From positions 1-64,000 of the forward strand of contig NZ_JAGYVZ010000001.1 in the NCBI RefSeq assembly GCF_018380615.1: a DNA stretch of 64,000 nucleotides. The letters run 5' to 3'. Origin of the DNA: Flavobacterium psychroterrae. GTDB lineage: Bacteria; Bacteroidota; Bacteroidia; Flavobacteriales; Flavobacteriaceae. The notes beneath the pieces are model-generated. The model saw only the letters and a program-made list of their open reading frames with translations, searched no databases and was not told the DNA's origin. Positions 19,184-28,142 of this stretch are shown here, piece after piece. How positions within the stretch are numbered: the stretch's first letter is position 1; each line of letters opens with the position of its first letter. Position numbers and translations under genes: made by a program.

Positions 19184-20635
19184 GTGATAAAATTGGAAAA
19201 TGAAAAAGCAAGCTGGACTATTTGTACGGAATGTCAGGGACGTGGCAAAAAAAGTCAAAGGCTCAGCAAGAAAGTGCGGCTTCAATATCAATTAGCACTC
19301 GATCAATTTGAAAAAACCGGCGAAGGAAAAGCGCCAATTCGTCCAAAAGCACATTTAAATGTATGCTTAAATTGTTCAGGTTCAGGATTGATTCCATCTG
19401 ACAATTTTCCAATACCAGACACAGAAAATTTTCCACACGTTGCTATTATTGGTGGCGGAATTGGGGGTGTTGCTTTGGCTGTAGCTTGTTTGCATCGCGG
19501 AATCCCTTTTACCATTTATGAACGTGATACTAATTTTGATGCCCGTTCTCAAGGCTACGGACTTACTTTGCAACAGGCGAGTAAAGCGATTGAAGGATTG
19601 GGTATTTTCACTTTAAAAGAAGGCGTAATTTCAACCAGACATTTAGTTCATACTACAGAAGGAAAAGTAATTGGCGAGTGGGGAATCAGAAAATGGATTC
19701 CATCTGATGAAAAAACAGCACCAAAACGCACCAATGTTCATATTTCGAGACAAGCGTTGCGTTTGGCTTTATTACAACAACTTGGCGGAGAAAATAAAAT
19801 AAAATGGGGACATCAGTTAATCGATTTTAATGAATCTGAAGACAATGTAAATCTGAGTTTTCTGGTAGGGGGAAAAATAAAAAACGCCAAAGCTGATCTT
19901 GTTGTTGGAGCAGATGGAATTCGCAGCTCTGTCAGGAAATTACTTATTGGCGATGCTATTACGCCATTACGTTACCTCGATTGTATTGTGATATTAGGGA
20001 TTTGTCCACTGAAAGATCTCCAGTATATTGATAGTTCCTTATTAGATTCGGCAACCGTGTTTCAAACCGCAAATGGCAACGAACGCATCTACATAATGCC
20101 TTATACATCAGACTCTGTAATGTGGCAGCTTAGTTTTCCAATGCCTGAAGATGAAGCCAAAGCTTTAAGCGCTCTTGGACAAAAAGCACTTAAAGAGGAA
20201 GCTTGCCGACGAACGCAATGGCACAATCCAATTCCTCAAATTTTAGCGGCAACTCAGGAAAATAAAATTTCGGGATATCCCGTTTACGATCGGGAATTAT
20301 TAAGTTCAGATGTATTAGAAAAAGGAAAACAAATAACTCTTATAGGTGATGCCGCGCACCCAATGAGTCCGTTTAAAGGGCAAGGCGCAAATCAGGCTTT
20401 ACTGGATGCGCTAGCACTTGCCAGAGAAATCGTAAAAGAATGCAGACCTTTATCACAATGGAGAAAAGCCGGAATAAGACAAAGTGTTTTAACTGAGTTT
20501 GAAGCAGAAATGCTACAACGAAGTGCTGTAAAAGTAAAAGATTCCGCAGATGCCGCACAATTCCTGCATTCTGATATTGTACTTCATGAAGGCGACGAAC
20601 CCAGAGGTCGAATTCTAAAGAAAAAAGACGAATAG
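19184..20635 (+). CDS. FAD-dependent monooxygenase with N-terminal double-CxxC zinc-finger-like module
   Basis: Flavoprotein monooxygenase of the p-hydroxybenzoate-hydroxylase fold (UbiH/TetX-like), about 483 residues. The Rossmann motif IIGGGIGGVALAVACL is near residue 90, the DG motif is VVGADGIRSSVRK, and the GD motif is LIGDAAHPMSPFKGQGANQA. Before the flavin domain lie about 75 residues with two DnaJ-type zinc motifs, CTECQGRG and CLNCSGSG, separated by a basic helix. That addition is unusual for the family. In-frame ATGs are absent near the start; GTG 19184 is chosen because a -7 box covers the earlier TTG, but TTG 19193 is equally possible. Substrate unknown; tetracycline oxidation cannot be inferred without active-site comparison. 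Confidence 0.85.
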   Translation: MIKLENEKASWTICTECQGRGKKSQRLSKKVRLQYQLALDQFEKTGEGKAPIRPKAHLNVCLNCSGSGLIPSDNFPIPDTENFPHVAIIGGGIGGVALAVACLHRGIPFTIYERDTNFDARSQGYGLTLQQASKAIEGLGIFTLKEGVISTRHLVHTTEGKVIGEWGIRKWIPSDEKTAPKRTNVHISRQALRLALLQQLGGENKIKWGHQLIDFNESEDNVNLSFLVGGKIKNAKADLVVGADGIRSSVRKLLIGDAITPLRYLDCIVILGICPLKDLQYIDSSLLDSATVFQTANGNERIYIMPYTSDSVMWQLSFPMPEDEAKALSALGQKALKEEACRRTQWHNPIPQILAATQENKISGYPVYDRELLSSDVLEKGKQITLIGDAAHPMSPFKGQGANQALLDALALAREIVKECRPLSQWRKAGIRQSVLTEFEAEMLQRSAVKVKDSADAAQFLHSDIVLHEGDEPRGRILKKKDE

Positions 20636-20975
20636 CAAATATTCAACAATTTAATTATTTATAAAAGCTGAAATGAACTTTTATAATTTGCATGATCACA
20701 TTTCTGAATTAAGTTTTAAATTTTAGAAATGTGACTCCAACTGTGTTGCTATTATTTTTCGATTCTACATAAATACTTCTATATTTTTAAATCTCTTCCC
20801 TCCTGTTTTTTAAATCTTAATTAGATTGCTTTTTCTCGAATTCTTTAAAACACTGATAATTAAAGAACTCTTAATTAAAATTCTATAAAATTAAATTATT
20901 CATAGTTTCTAATTTTGAATGTAGCCAAAAATTAAAAGAGAATTGGTTATCAAATAATAATTTAAATAAAGTCAT
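20636..20975. other. Intergenic region, candidate -7 element
   Basis: About 340 AT-rich bases. TTTCTAATTTTG at 20906-20917 contains a TAATTTTG box 59 bases before the next ATG. The same twelve bases occur upstream of the small acidic gene at 28784. Nothing else is recognised. Confidence 0.4.
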
Positions 20976-21260
20976 ATGATAACAGATAACTACAAAAATT
21001 ACGATCAATATGATAGTGATTTTACCGAAGAAAGTAAAATTGAAGAACAACAATCTCAATATGAAAACTTTGGAGACGAAAATAATCAGCAGGAAAGTCA
21101 ATTCTTAAATCAAAATGAAGATTCGGATTCAAATCAAGATGAAAAAGATGAAGATGAAAATTTAAGAAATAACGGAGATAATCAATCCAGCCAAACTGAA
21201 ACTCCTGAAGAAAAATTTGACGAAGATTACAGCGAATCTGAAAATTTTGCGGTAGACTAA
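20976..21260 (+). CDS. Small highly acidic, Gln/Asn-rich protein
   Basis: 94 residues dominated by D, E, N, Q and S, with no hydrophobic core, so probably intrinsically disordered. It starts MITDNYKNYDQYDSDF, which resembles the N-terminus of the small protein at 28784 (MKTNIYTNYDQNENF). It sits 54 bases upstream of the DUF2892/SRPBCC gene and is probably cotranscribed. Coding status is supported by an ATG, a candidate -7 box and the related second copy. Role unknown. Confidence 0.6.
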   Translation: MITDNYKNYDQYDSDFTEESKIEEQQSQYENFGDENNQQESQFLNQNEDSDSNQDEKDEDENLRNNGDNQSSQTETPEEKFDEDYSESENFAVD

Positions 21261-21314
21261 TAAACAGCAAATAGAGTTGCTTTAACACAAAATAAATAAT
21301 TAAAATTTAAACAC

Positions 21315-21968
21315 ATGGGAACTAAATCTGCATCAAAAAGCATGGGTAACGTTTCAACACTGGAACGAATATTAATGATCACCAGCGGATCATATCTTTT
21401 ATACAAAGGACTTACACAAGAAAATAAAAGTATTGCAAAAATAGGCTCAGGCGGTGCAATGCTTGCAAGAGGAATTAGCGGATATTGTCCGGTTTACAGT
21501 GCAGTTGATCATTTAAAAAATGACAAACCATCAAATGTAAACATTAGAACAAACGTGGTGATCAATAAACCTATAAGCGAAGTTTATGCGTTCTGGCGTA
21601 ATCTGGAAAATCTTCCAAAATTCATGAACCACTTAGAATCCGTTAAAACAATTAGCGAAACTAAATCAGAATGGACAGCAAAAGGCCCGGCAGGAATTGG
21701 AAAACTTACATGGAACGCTGAAATTATAAAAGATCAAAAAGAAAAACTTTTAAGCTGGCAATCACTTCCTGATGCTACCGTTAAAAACTTCGGAAAAGTA
21801 CTTTTTAAAGCTCAGGGAAATAAAACCGAAATCGAAGTAACGATTTCATACCGCGCACCACTAGGATTAGCGGGCGAAGGAGCGGCAAAATTGCTGAATC
21901 CTTATTTCGAAAAAGTAGTAAATGACGATATCAAAAACTTACAGCTTTATCTTGAATCAGGACATTAA
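21315..21968 (+). CDS. DUF2892-SRPBCC fusion protein (cyclase/dehydrase-like)
   Basis: 217 residues. Residues about 10-70 form a DUF2892-like hydrophobic hairpin (LERILMITSGSYLLYKGLT, MLARGISGYCPVYSAVD). Residues about 75-215 are a SRPBCC/START-like domain (VVINKPISEVYAFWRNLENL, AKGPAGIGKLTWNAEI, RAPLGLAGEGAAKLLNP). This architecture recurs beside stress-related genes in many soil bacteria; its ligand is not known. It follows the small acidic gene in the same direction and is closed by the hairpins at 21991 and 22071. Confidence 0.85.
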   Translation: MGTKSASKSMGNVSTLERILMITSGSYLLYKGLTQENKSIAKIGSGGAMLARGISGYCPVYSAVDHLKNDKPSNVNIRTNVVINKPISEVYAFWRNLENLPKFMNHLESVKTISETKSEWTAKGPAGIGKLTWNAEIIKDQKEKLLSWQSLPDATVKNFGKVLFKAQGNKTEIEVTISYRAPLGLAGEGAAKLLNPYFEKVVNDDIKNLQLYLESGH

Positions 21969-21990
21969 TCCGTTAGGTATAATTATTTTT

Positions 21991-22036
21991 AACACATAGT
22001 CCCGATAGCTCCCGATAGCTATCGGGACTATGTGTT
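21991..22036. repeat. Long palindromic element with CCGATAGCTATCGG core
   Basis: Arms AACACATAGTCCCGATAGCT and AGCTATCGGGACTATGTGTT are perfect 20-base complements around a 6-base spacer that is itself a partial repeat (CCCGAT). It belongs to a family of five similar palindromes in this window and may act as a terminator hairpin after the SRPBCC gene. Confidence 0.8.
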
Positions 22037-22070
22037 TGATTAAACTTTTACTAAATAATTTGATTAAATA

Positions 22071-22112
22071 AAAAAGGCTTTTAGATTAATTATATCTCTA
22101 AAAGCCTTTTTT
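22071..22112. terminator. Convergent bidirectional terminator
   Basis: AAAAAGGCTTTTAGA and TCTAAAAGCCTTTTT form a 15-bp stem with an 11-base loop, lying between the convergent SRPBCC and helicase genes. Confidence 0.8.
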
Positions 22113-22161
22113 ATGTATGTAAACTGAAGATATTTAGGAAATAACTTCAGTAAATTTTCGC

Positions 22162-23670
22162 TTACGCAGAATGTAATTTTGGATATAACTTTATAATTAA
22201 ACCTTTCAATCGGTTTTGATAATCTTCCATAAGCCAGTTCTTGTAATTTTTACTGGCATTCTCCAGACATTTCACATATTGTTTTACCCTCCATTCAATT
22301 TCCGGCTGTAAAGCTTCGGCAAGTGCAATAGCGTTTGAAAGCGTTTCAGAATTTTCCATGCACATTTTTGCATGTTGCCTGATCGATTGCTGAATTACTG
22401 TTTTTGGTTTTTTATCGGTATCAACCGCTTCCTGATATCCGCCTTCAATATCAAAAGTCATTTCAAGCGTATTAGGAAATTGTCCACGTAATTCCGCAGA
22501 CATACCATGTGATTGTACTGCCGAATTTCCGGTTGCATTATAATGAAGTTCTTTCGCAAAAGATTCCGGATTTTCAAAAATATTTTGCCAGTCCAGCGGT
22601 GCTTCCCAAGCTCCAAAACGCTGAATATTATTACCCAGGTCAGTGATTCCAAAAGTCTTTTTTGACGGGAGTTGTCTCGCACCGCGGCCAATCATTTGGT
22701 GATATAAAGTAATTGATGTAGTCGCTCTGTTTAAAATAACATGCTGAACGGTAGGTTCATCAAATCCTGTGGTTAAAATAGAAACTGATGTCAATACGGC
22801 ATCTTTCGTTTTTTTGAACCATTTTAAAATTGCTTTTCGTTCATCATCAGGCGTTTTATTGTCCAAGTGCCTGATATTAATTCCCGCTTCCTGAAAAGTT
22901 TCATACACTTTTTGAGATGTTGCAATACCATTATTAAATATCAAGGTCTTTTTTCCTAATGCATTTTCCTGATACGTTTTCAACAATAATTCCTGCATAG
23001 CCGGAGTACTGTATAATTCATTTGACGAACTTACGGTATAATCCCCGTGAATTCCGGTTTTTAGCGTATTGAGTTCTACTTCATGAACAAAAGATTTTGG
23101 CTTAGCCAAAAAGCCTTCGCTAATTAATGCAGCAATACTTTCGCCCGTAATCAGCGTATCATAATGTTGTTTCATTGGTTTAGCAATATCAGAACTAAAT
23201 GGCGTGGCCGTCACTCCTATTATTCTCGCCTTTTTAAAACTGCCCATTAATTTCCTAAACGAATTGTGATGCGCCTCATCAATAATTACAAGACCAACAT
23301 CATGAGGTTTTATCTTTTTTGATTTTATCCTGTTTCGAAGGGTTTCCACCATCGCAACATAACAATCACAATCTGGTTTAAAATTACCCGTTTTACTGGT
23401 TATCATGCAGTTTTGAACACCAATTCTTCTTAAAACAGTCGATGTTTGTTTACATAACTCTTTGCGATGCGTTAATATCACAACCGTTTTTCCATATTGT
23501 TTTATAAATCGTCTGGCAATTTCTGAAAACACTACAGTTTTCCCTCCTCCTGTAGGCAATTGATATAAAAGCTTACTTTTAGCATTACTGTCCATTTTTT
23601 CAAAAATGGTGTCGATATCTTTTTCCTGATACGCATAAAAGGAAGGCGTCTGTGATTCTGGAGTTTTCAT
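22162..23670 (-). CDS. Superfamily 2 DEAD/DEAH-type helicase
   Basis: 502 residues with all core SF2 motifs: Q-like FYAYQEKDI, Walker A LPTGGGKTVVF, DEAH in LVIIDEAHHNSF, motif III GVTATPF, and motif VI HQMIGRGARQLPS. The C-terminal 120 residues are unassigned. It resembles the stand-alone, RadD/YejH-like helicases that unwind nucleic acid with ATP. An in-frame TTG upstream would add 12 residues, but the ATG at 23670 has AAAGGA just before it and is preferred. The DUF2158 gene upstream ends 19 bases away, so the two probably form one operon. Confidence 0.9.
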   Translation of the reverse strand: MKTPESQTPSFYAYQEKDIDTIFEKMDSNAKSKLLYQLPTGGGKTVVFSEIARRFIKQYGKTVVILTHRKELCKQTSTVLRRIGVQNCMITSKTGNFKPDCDCYVAMVETLRNRIKSKKIKPHDVGLVIIDEAHHNSFRKLMGSFKKARIIGVTATPFSSDIAKPMKQHYDTLITGESIAALISEGFLAKPKSFVHEVELNTLKTGIHGDYTVSSSNELYSTPAMQELLLKTYQENALGKKTLIFNNGIATSQKVYETFQEAGINIRHLDNKTPDDERKAILKWFKKTKDAVLTSVSILTTGFDEPTVQHVILNRATTSITLYHQMIGRGARQLPSKKTFGITDLGNNIQRFGAWEAPLDWQNIFENPESFAKELHYNATGNSAVQSHGMSAELRGQFPNTLEMTFDIEGGYQEAVDTDKKPKTVIQQSIRQHAKMCMENSETLSNAIALAEALQPEIEWRVKQYVKCLENASKNYKNWLMEDYQNRLKGLIIKLYPKLHSA

Positions 23671-23689
23671 TTTGTCCTTTTTTTGATTA

Positions 23690-23860
23690 TTATTCGGCTG
23701 GCACAAGTTGCGATTCCATGAATTTTCCTGTCACAATTGTTCCTTCTTCATCTTCCCATTGCGTAACCACATTTTCTATTAATTCCGGCTCAAATCCTAT
23801 TACTTTCATTATTTGGTTACCAAATTCCTGTTGTACATTTTGTCCTTTCTTAAACATCAT
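23690..23860 (-). CDS. Small DUF2158-like protein
   Basis: A 56-residue gene, translated by hand from the minus strand: it starts MMFKKGQNVQQEFGNQIMKV, then IGFEP, VVTQWEDEEG, and ends MESQLVPAE. The pattern of FKKGxxVxxxxGxxIMxVxG, then Cys or V before QW, and a terminal LVPA-like tail matches the DUF2158/YodC family of small beta-barrel proteins. The second ATG (23857) may be the real start. It lies 19 bases ahead of the helicase on the same strand. Function of the family is not known. Confidence 0.75.
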   Translation of the reverse strand: MMFKKGQNVQQEFGNQIMKVIGFEPELIENVVTQWEDEEGTIVTGKFMESQLVPAE

Positions 23861-24248
23861 ATTATCGTATTATTGGTTAGTAAATTTTCTTTTTCGCTGT
23901 TTTTTTTAAAAATAATCTGAATTTTATCTGCAGATCATTTCACTTTTTCACACATTAAAAAGCTGTTTTGTTTATACTAAATTAAAACATAGGCTTTGTC
24001 ATATTTTATAAGATTCAATTGCTTTTTTTATATTATATCAATTATAAAAACTCTTAAATAACACATGCTACACAAAATCAACAAACAACTCATTATAAGA
24101 TATTTATATTAGATTATTTTTAAGAAAAAAAGCTAGGAATGATATAAAACCTGTAAGATATCCTGTAATATTTCGGCAATATGATTTTATATTTTTGAAG
24201 TAATCCTGTCCTGATTCTAAGAGACAGAGTAACTAAAAAACAAAAAAG
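23861..24248. other. Divergent intergenic region
   Basis: About 390 AT-rich bases between the DUF2158 gene and the Rieske oxidoreductase. A TATTTTTG box near 24194 could be the -7 element of the oxidoreductase gene, without a matching -33 TTG. No gene seen. Confidence 0.35.
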
Positions 24249-25829
24249 ATGGCACCATTACACGATAAATTCAACAGCAGCAATATTACATCAGGCGAAA
24301 ATGTATCTTTCTGGATCGACTCTACATCTATGATCGCTTTTGAAAAACCCGAAACGGATATTCAAACTGATGTTCTAATAATTGGTGGAGGAATTGCCGG
24401 ACTTACCACAGCTTATAATTTAGTCAAAGCCGGAAAAAAAGTAGTTCTTGCAGAAGATGGTTTTATAGGCAGCGGCGAAACCGGACGAACAACGGCGCAT
24501 TTGACCGCAGCGCTTGACGATCGTTATTATTTTCTGGAAGAAACCTTTGGGAAAGATGCCGCAAAATTAGCCGCAGAAAGCCATACAGCTGCAATTAATG
24601 CAATCGAAAAAAATGTATCAGATTTGCAAATTGATTGTTCGTTTAAGAGAGTCAATGGTTATTTATTTCTTCATCCAAGTGATGAAGAAAAGAATTTACA
24701 AAAGGAGTTTGAAGCCACACAAAATGCCGGGCTTAATACTGGAATTTTAAATCACACGCCTAGCCTATCTGGTGGAGAAAACATTAATTCACTCGCTTTT
24801 TACAATCAGGCGCAATTTCATATTTTACATTATTTAAAAGCCTTAGCCGAAGAAATAGTGAATCTTGGAGGTACAATTTTCACCGAAGCCAGAGCAGAAA
24901 ACATCACTAAAGAAGGCGCAAATGTAAACGGTTTTACTTTCACTGCAAACCATATTGTTGTCGCTACAAATACGCCTGTCAATGATACTTTTACCATGCA
25001 CACAAAACAAGCGGCTTACAGAACGTATGTTATTGCGGGTAAAATTGCAAAAGGTCAATTGCCATATTCGCTTTGGTGGGATACGGGAGATGCAGATTCA
25101 AAATGGGTTTCACAACCGTACCATTATGTGAGACTGGAAAGCTTTGACGATGAATATGATTTATTAATTTCCGGTGGAGAAGATCATAAAACAGGTCAGG
25201 CAGATGAAGAAGGAATCGCTGAAGTAGAACGTTATGACAGACTGGAATCCTGGACAAGAAATTATTTTCCCATGCTTGAAGAAATCAGTTATAAATGGTC
25301 CGGTCAGGTTATGGAACCGGTAGATTCTTTGGGCTTTATGGGCAAAAATCCCGGTGATGATAATATCTACATCATTACGGGAGATTCAGGAAACGGAATG
25401 ACTCATGCCACGATTGGCGCTATGATTATTAGCGATACTATTATGGGTATAAAAAATGAATGGGAAGATTTATACAGTCCGTCAAGAATAACTTTAAAAA
25501 CGGCTGTTGACTTTGCAAAAGAAGCCGGAAATATGGCATCACAGTATCTGGACTGGATTTCAGCATCAGACTTAAAAAATACATCAGATTTAGAGCCTGG
25601 AGATGGCGGAATCCTTTCATCAGGATTGAAAAAAATTGCTGTTTATCGCGATTATGATAATAGTCTTCGTGCTTTTTCTGCAGTATGTCCGCATTTAGGA
25701 TGTGTTGTACAATGGAACAATGACGAAAAATCTTTTGATTGTCCCTGTCACGGTTCCCGTTTTTCTTGTGACGGAACGGTTACGAATGGTCCCGCTCAAA
25801 CCGATTTAAGCCCGATTCACGTCAAATAA
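24249..25829 (+). CDS. FAD-dependent oxidoreductase with C-terminal Rieske domain
   Basis: 526 residues. The N-terminal DAO-type flavin domain starts VLIIGGGIAGLTTAYNLVKAG and has the GSGETGRTTAHLT loop. A small C-terminal Rieske domain carries Cys480-x-His482 and Cys498-x2-His501 as [2Fe-2S] ligands, with Cys485 and Cys500 as a disulfide pair, as in cytochrome bc1 Rieske proteins. No signal peptide or membrane helix is visible, so it is soluble and cytoplasmic. The family occurs widely next to stress genes, but its substrate is not established. The SEC14/STAS gene follows after 71 bases. Confidence 0.9.
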   Translation: MAPLHDKFNSSNITSGENVSFWIDSTSMIAFEKPETDIQTDVLIIGGGIAGLTTAYNLVKAGKKVVLAEDGFIGSGETGRTTAHLTAALDDRYYFLEETFGKDAAKLAAESHTAAINAIEKNVSDLQIDCSFKRVNGYLFLHPSDEEKNLQKEFEATQNAGLNTGILNHTPSLSGGENINSLAFYNQAQFHILHYLKALAEEIVNLGGTIFTEARAENITKEGANVNGFTFTANHIVVATNTPVNDTFTMHTKQAAYRTYVIAGKIAKGQLPYSLWWDTGDADSKWVSQPYHYVRLESFDDEYDLLISGGEDHKTGQADEEGIAEVERYDRLESWTRNYFPMLEEISYKWSGQVMEPVDSLGFMGKNPGDDNIYIITGDSGNGMTHATIGAMIISDTIMGIKNEWEDLYSPSRITLKTAVDFAKEAGNMASQYLDWISASDLKNTSDLEPGDGGILSSGLKKIAVYRDYDNSLRAFSAVCPHLGCVVQWNNDEKSFDCPCHGSRFSCDGTVTNGPAQTDLSPIHVK

Positions 25830-25900
25830 AATCCAGCAATTATTTATCAAACCCTTGCTGCAATCAATAAGCTCAATTAAACACTTATACATCACGAAAT

Positions 25901-26269
25901 ATGATACAAACTATTCATGCACCGCAAAACGTAGTAGCTTTTCGGGCTCTTGGCGACGTAACTGCAAACGATTATAAAACTATTATTGCTCCGGCTGTAA
26001 AACAATTGGTAGAACAAATCAACGAAATTAATTTTCTCTTTTTAATCGATACTGACCTTGAAAATTTTGCGGCAACAGCCTGGCTTGAAGATGCTTTTAT
26101 TGGTTTGAAGCATTTTGGAAAATGGAATCGAGCCGCCATTGTAACAGATTCTGAAAATGCTATTTCTTTTACGAATGCTTTCAGTTATGTGGTTCCCGGT
26201 GAATTTAGAGGTTACAAAAAAGAAGCTTTTGATGAAGCTTTACTTTGGGTTCAGGGTAATAATCAATAA
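25901..26269 (+). CDS. SpoIIAA-like STAS/SEC14 domain protein
   Basis: 122 residues matching the SpoIIAA-like (DUF3478) group: FRALGDVTANDYKTIIAPAV, then LFLIDTDLENFAATAWLEDA, then WNRAAIVTDSENAISF and a FPGEFRxF-like YVVPGEFRGYKKEAFDEA. The family adopts a STAS/SEC14 fold and is thought to bind lipid or another hydrophobic ligand; it lacks the phosphorylatable serine of anti-sigma antagonists. Probably cotranscribed with the Rieske oxidoreductase. Confidence 0.85.
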   Translation: MIQTIHAPQNVVAFRALGDVTANDYKTIIAPAVKQLVEQINEINFLFLIDTDLENFAATAWLEDAFIGLKHFGKWNRAAIVTDSENAISFTNAFSYVVPGEFRGYKKEAFDEALLWVQGNNQ

Positions 26270-26386
26270 CATCTTACTCTTTTTTAATCCTGTAAATAAT
26301 GGATAAACAAAAAACGACTTTTAATTTGACAGAGCCAGCTTTAAGGATTTTTAATTAATAAATGCCTTTTTTAGCTAAAAAATATA

Positions 26387-26408
26387 AGTTCCGATAGCTA
26401 TCGGAACT
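26387..26408. repeat. Perfect 22-bp palindrome of the CCGATAGCTATCGG family
   Basis: The sequence from 26387 to 26408 reads AGTTCCGATAG then CTATCGGAACT, a perfect palindrome followed by ATGTGT. It lies between the convergent SEC14/STAS and receiver genes and may double as a transcription stop. Confidence 0.85.
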
Positions 26409-26434
26409 ATGTGTAAAATAATTATATCTAACAG

Positions 26435-26893
26435 TTAATTGTTTTTTGCAGTTTTTACTTTGGGTCCTTTATAAACAAAATTATTAAGGTTTGCTTTAAA
26501 ATGTTTCCAATCAATGGATAAAGCATATTCAATACATTCAACAAGATCCTGCATTAAAATTGGTTTTGTCATAAAATAATTGGCTCCCGCTTCAAGGCAT
26601 TGTTTAATAACGGCATTATCCATAGCTGTTGAATATACAATAACTGGAATCGAAGCCTGATTTTTGTCTGATCGCAATACTTCTAAAACATCAAAACCAT
26701 TTTTTCCGGGCATATTCAAATCTAAAAAGAGAATATTAGGAATTATTGGCTGATTTTGAAGTGTTTTCAGTAATTTATCAGCGGAGTCAAAAGTGTGAAG
26801 CGATATTTTTTTGCCTATACATTCAAGTGCATCGGCAAACATGCTCAAATCATCATAATCATCATCTGTATAAAATAGTGTAAAATCACTCAT
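26435..26893 (-). CDS. Single-domain response regulator
   Basis: 152 residues consisting of one receiver domain with no output domain. The acidic pocket is YTDDDYDD, the phosphoacceptor is Asp58 in LFLDLNMPGKNG, the Thr/Ser switch is in VYSTAMD, and the conserved lysine is Lys110 in FMTKPI. Such CheY-like proteins pass phosphate between kinases or bind a target directly. No kinase adjoins it; the nearest are the PAS kinase at 28970-33076 and the stressosome kinase at 35832-37451. Confidence 0.9.
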   Translation of the reverse strand: MSDFTLFYTDDDYDDLSMFADALECIGKKISLHTFDSADKLLKTLQNQPIIPNILFLDLNMPGKNGFDVLEVLRSDKNQASIPVIVYSTAMDNAVIKQCLEAGANYFMTKPILMQDLVECIEYALSIDWKHFKANLNNFVYKGPKVKTAKNN

Positions 26894-27109
26894 CGCATTA
26901 CATTTTTAAGATTACTAGACTTACAAATTTAACAAACAATATGCATTAGAACAAAAATTAAATGTTATTTATACACCTTTTAATACATTATTATGTGTTA
27001 AATTATTTTTGGTCATTTTTTTACATTATTATTGTTTTTTAAATGATTGCTTTATTTAATACGAATTTTGCATTTCAATTTTCTAAAGAAGATACTTTAA
27101 TACATAAAA

Positions 27110-27135
27110 AAACCTGCGATTTTAGTCGCAGGTTT
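27110..27135 (-). terminator. Rho-independent terminator of the DUF892 gene
   Basis: AAACCTGCGA and TCGCAGGTTT form a 10-bp stem with a 6-base loop. On the minus strand the stem is followed by a T-run. Confidence 0.85.
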
Positions 27136-27161
27136 AATTTTTTTGATTGAGTGTCAGAAAA

Positions 27162-27824
27162 TTATTTTTCTTCTTCTTCTGTTGCATCAAAATTAATAGT
27201 GTTATAAGCAGCTTCAGTTAATGTGATATCAGCTTCTTTTTCTTCGTTTAAAGTTTCTGTTAAAAGTGAAACAGCTTCATCTTCACCAAGAGTTTTAGCA
27301 AAAGCAGCAAGAGTTCCGTAAGTAGCGATTTCGTAGTGCTCAATTTTTTGAGATGCTGCAATAATTCCTGCATCTCTTACAGCTCCCACTTCCGTTTCTT
27401 CCATGATTCCCTCGCCTTCTTTAATAAGACCTTCCATAGCGTCACATTTTTTTGCTGCAGCTTTTTCTCCTACAGATGCAAAAACTTGTTCCAATCTTGT
27501 TACCTGTCCTTGTGTTACAGCTAAATGATCATTGATTGCATCGATAAGGTTTTGAGATGATGCATTTTTAGCCATTTTTGGAAGCGCTTTCACAAGTGCT
27601 TTTTCTGCCCAATAGATATCTTTTAATGAATCTACAAATAATTCTCTTAAACCTTCAGCAGCAGATGTTTTCGCTTTTACTGTTCCTTTAGGCGTTGTAG
27701 ACTTTGATGCTGTAGTTTTTGAAGCAGCTGTAGTTTTTGATTTTGAAGCCGCTGTCGTCGTTTTTGATTTTGATGCTGTTGCAGCAGTAGTTTTTTTTGC
27801 CGCTGTAGTATTTGAATCTTTCAT
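27162..27824 (-). CDS. DUF892 (YciE/YciF) ferritin-like stress protein with basic repetitive N-terminal tail
   Basis: 220 residues. Residues about 55-215 are a four-helix ferritin-like DUF892 domain (LRELFVDSLKDIYWAEKALV, EGIMEETEVGAVRDAGIIAA, KIEHYEIATYGTLAAFA), with metal-type E and H residues in the helices. The first 50 residues are a low-complexity tail of K, T, S and A repeats (KTTAASKSKTTAASK), which resembles histone H1-like or Lys/Ala-rich DNA-binding tails. YciF-type proteins are induced by osmotic and other general stresses in enterobacteria. The tail suggests DNA or polyanion binding, which is inference. Confidence 0.9.
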   Translation of the reverse strand: MKDSNTTAAKKTTAATASKSKTTTAASKSKTTAASKTTASKSTTPKGTVKAKTSAAEGLRELFVDSLKDIYWAEKALVKALPKMAKNASSQNLIDAINDHLAVTQGQVTRLEQVFASVGEKAAAKKCDAMEGLIKEGEGIMEETEVGAVRDAGIIAASQKIEHYEIATYGTLAAFAKTLGEDEAVSLLTETLNEEKEADITLTEAAYNTINFDATEEEEK

Positions 27825-27851
27825 GATATAGTTTTTTAATTATTAGTTTAT

Positions 27852-27859
27852 CAAATGTA
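27852..27859 (-). promoter_or_regulatory. Candidate -7 element TACATTTG for the DUF892 gene
   Basis: On the minus strand TACATTTG fits TAnnTTTG and lies 28 bases upstream of the ATG. The -33 position has no TTG. The rest of the 27825-28142 divergent spacer shows nothing recognisable. Confidence 0.5.
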
Positions 27860-28142
27860 CTATTACACAGTTCTTACATTCTTATATTATTAAGCCTGAG
27901 TTTTACATCATTTAAACATTTAATTATCAAGCACTAACAACAAATTAATTGTATAACATTGTGGTGAAATTATATAAATTTCTTACTGCCGTGAAAGTTA
28001 ATTTTGAAAAAATTAAAGTTTAAAAATCGATACTTTTTTTGGCGAATTTTATAAGTTCGGCCATATTAATGCAGCAGAAAACTATCGAATTATTACAATC
28101 TGTCTCATAATATAAAAGTAATCCATAAATAATATAGATAAT

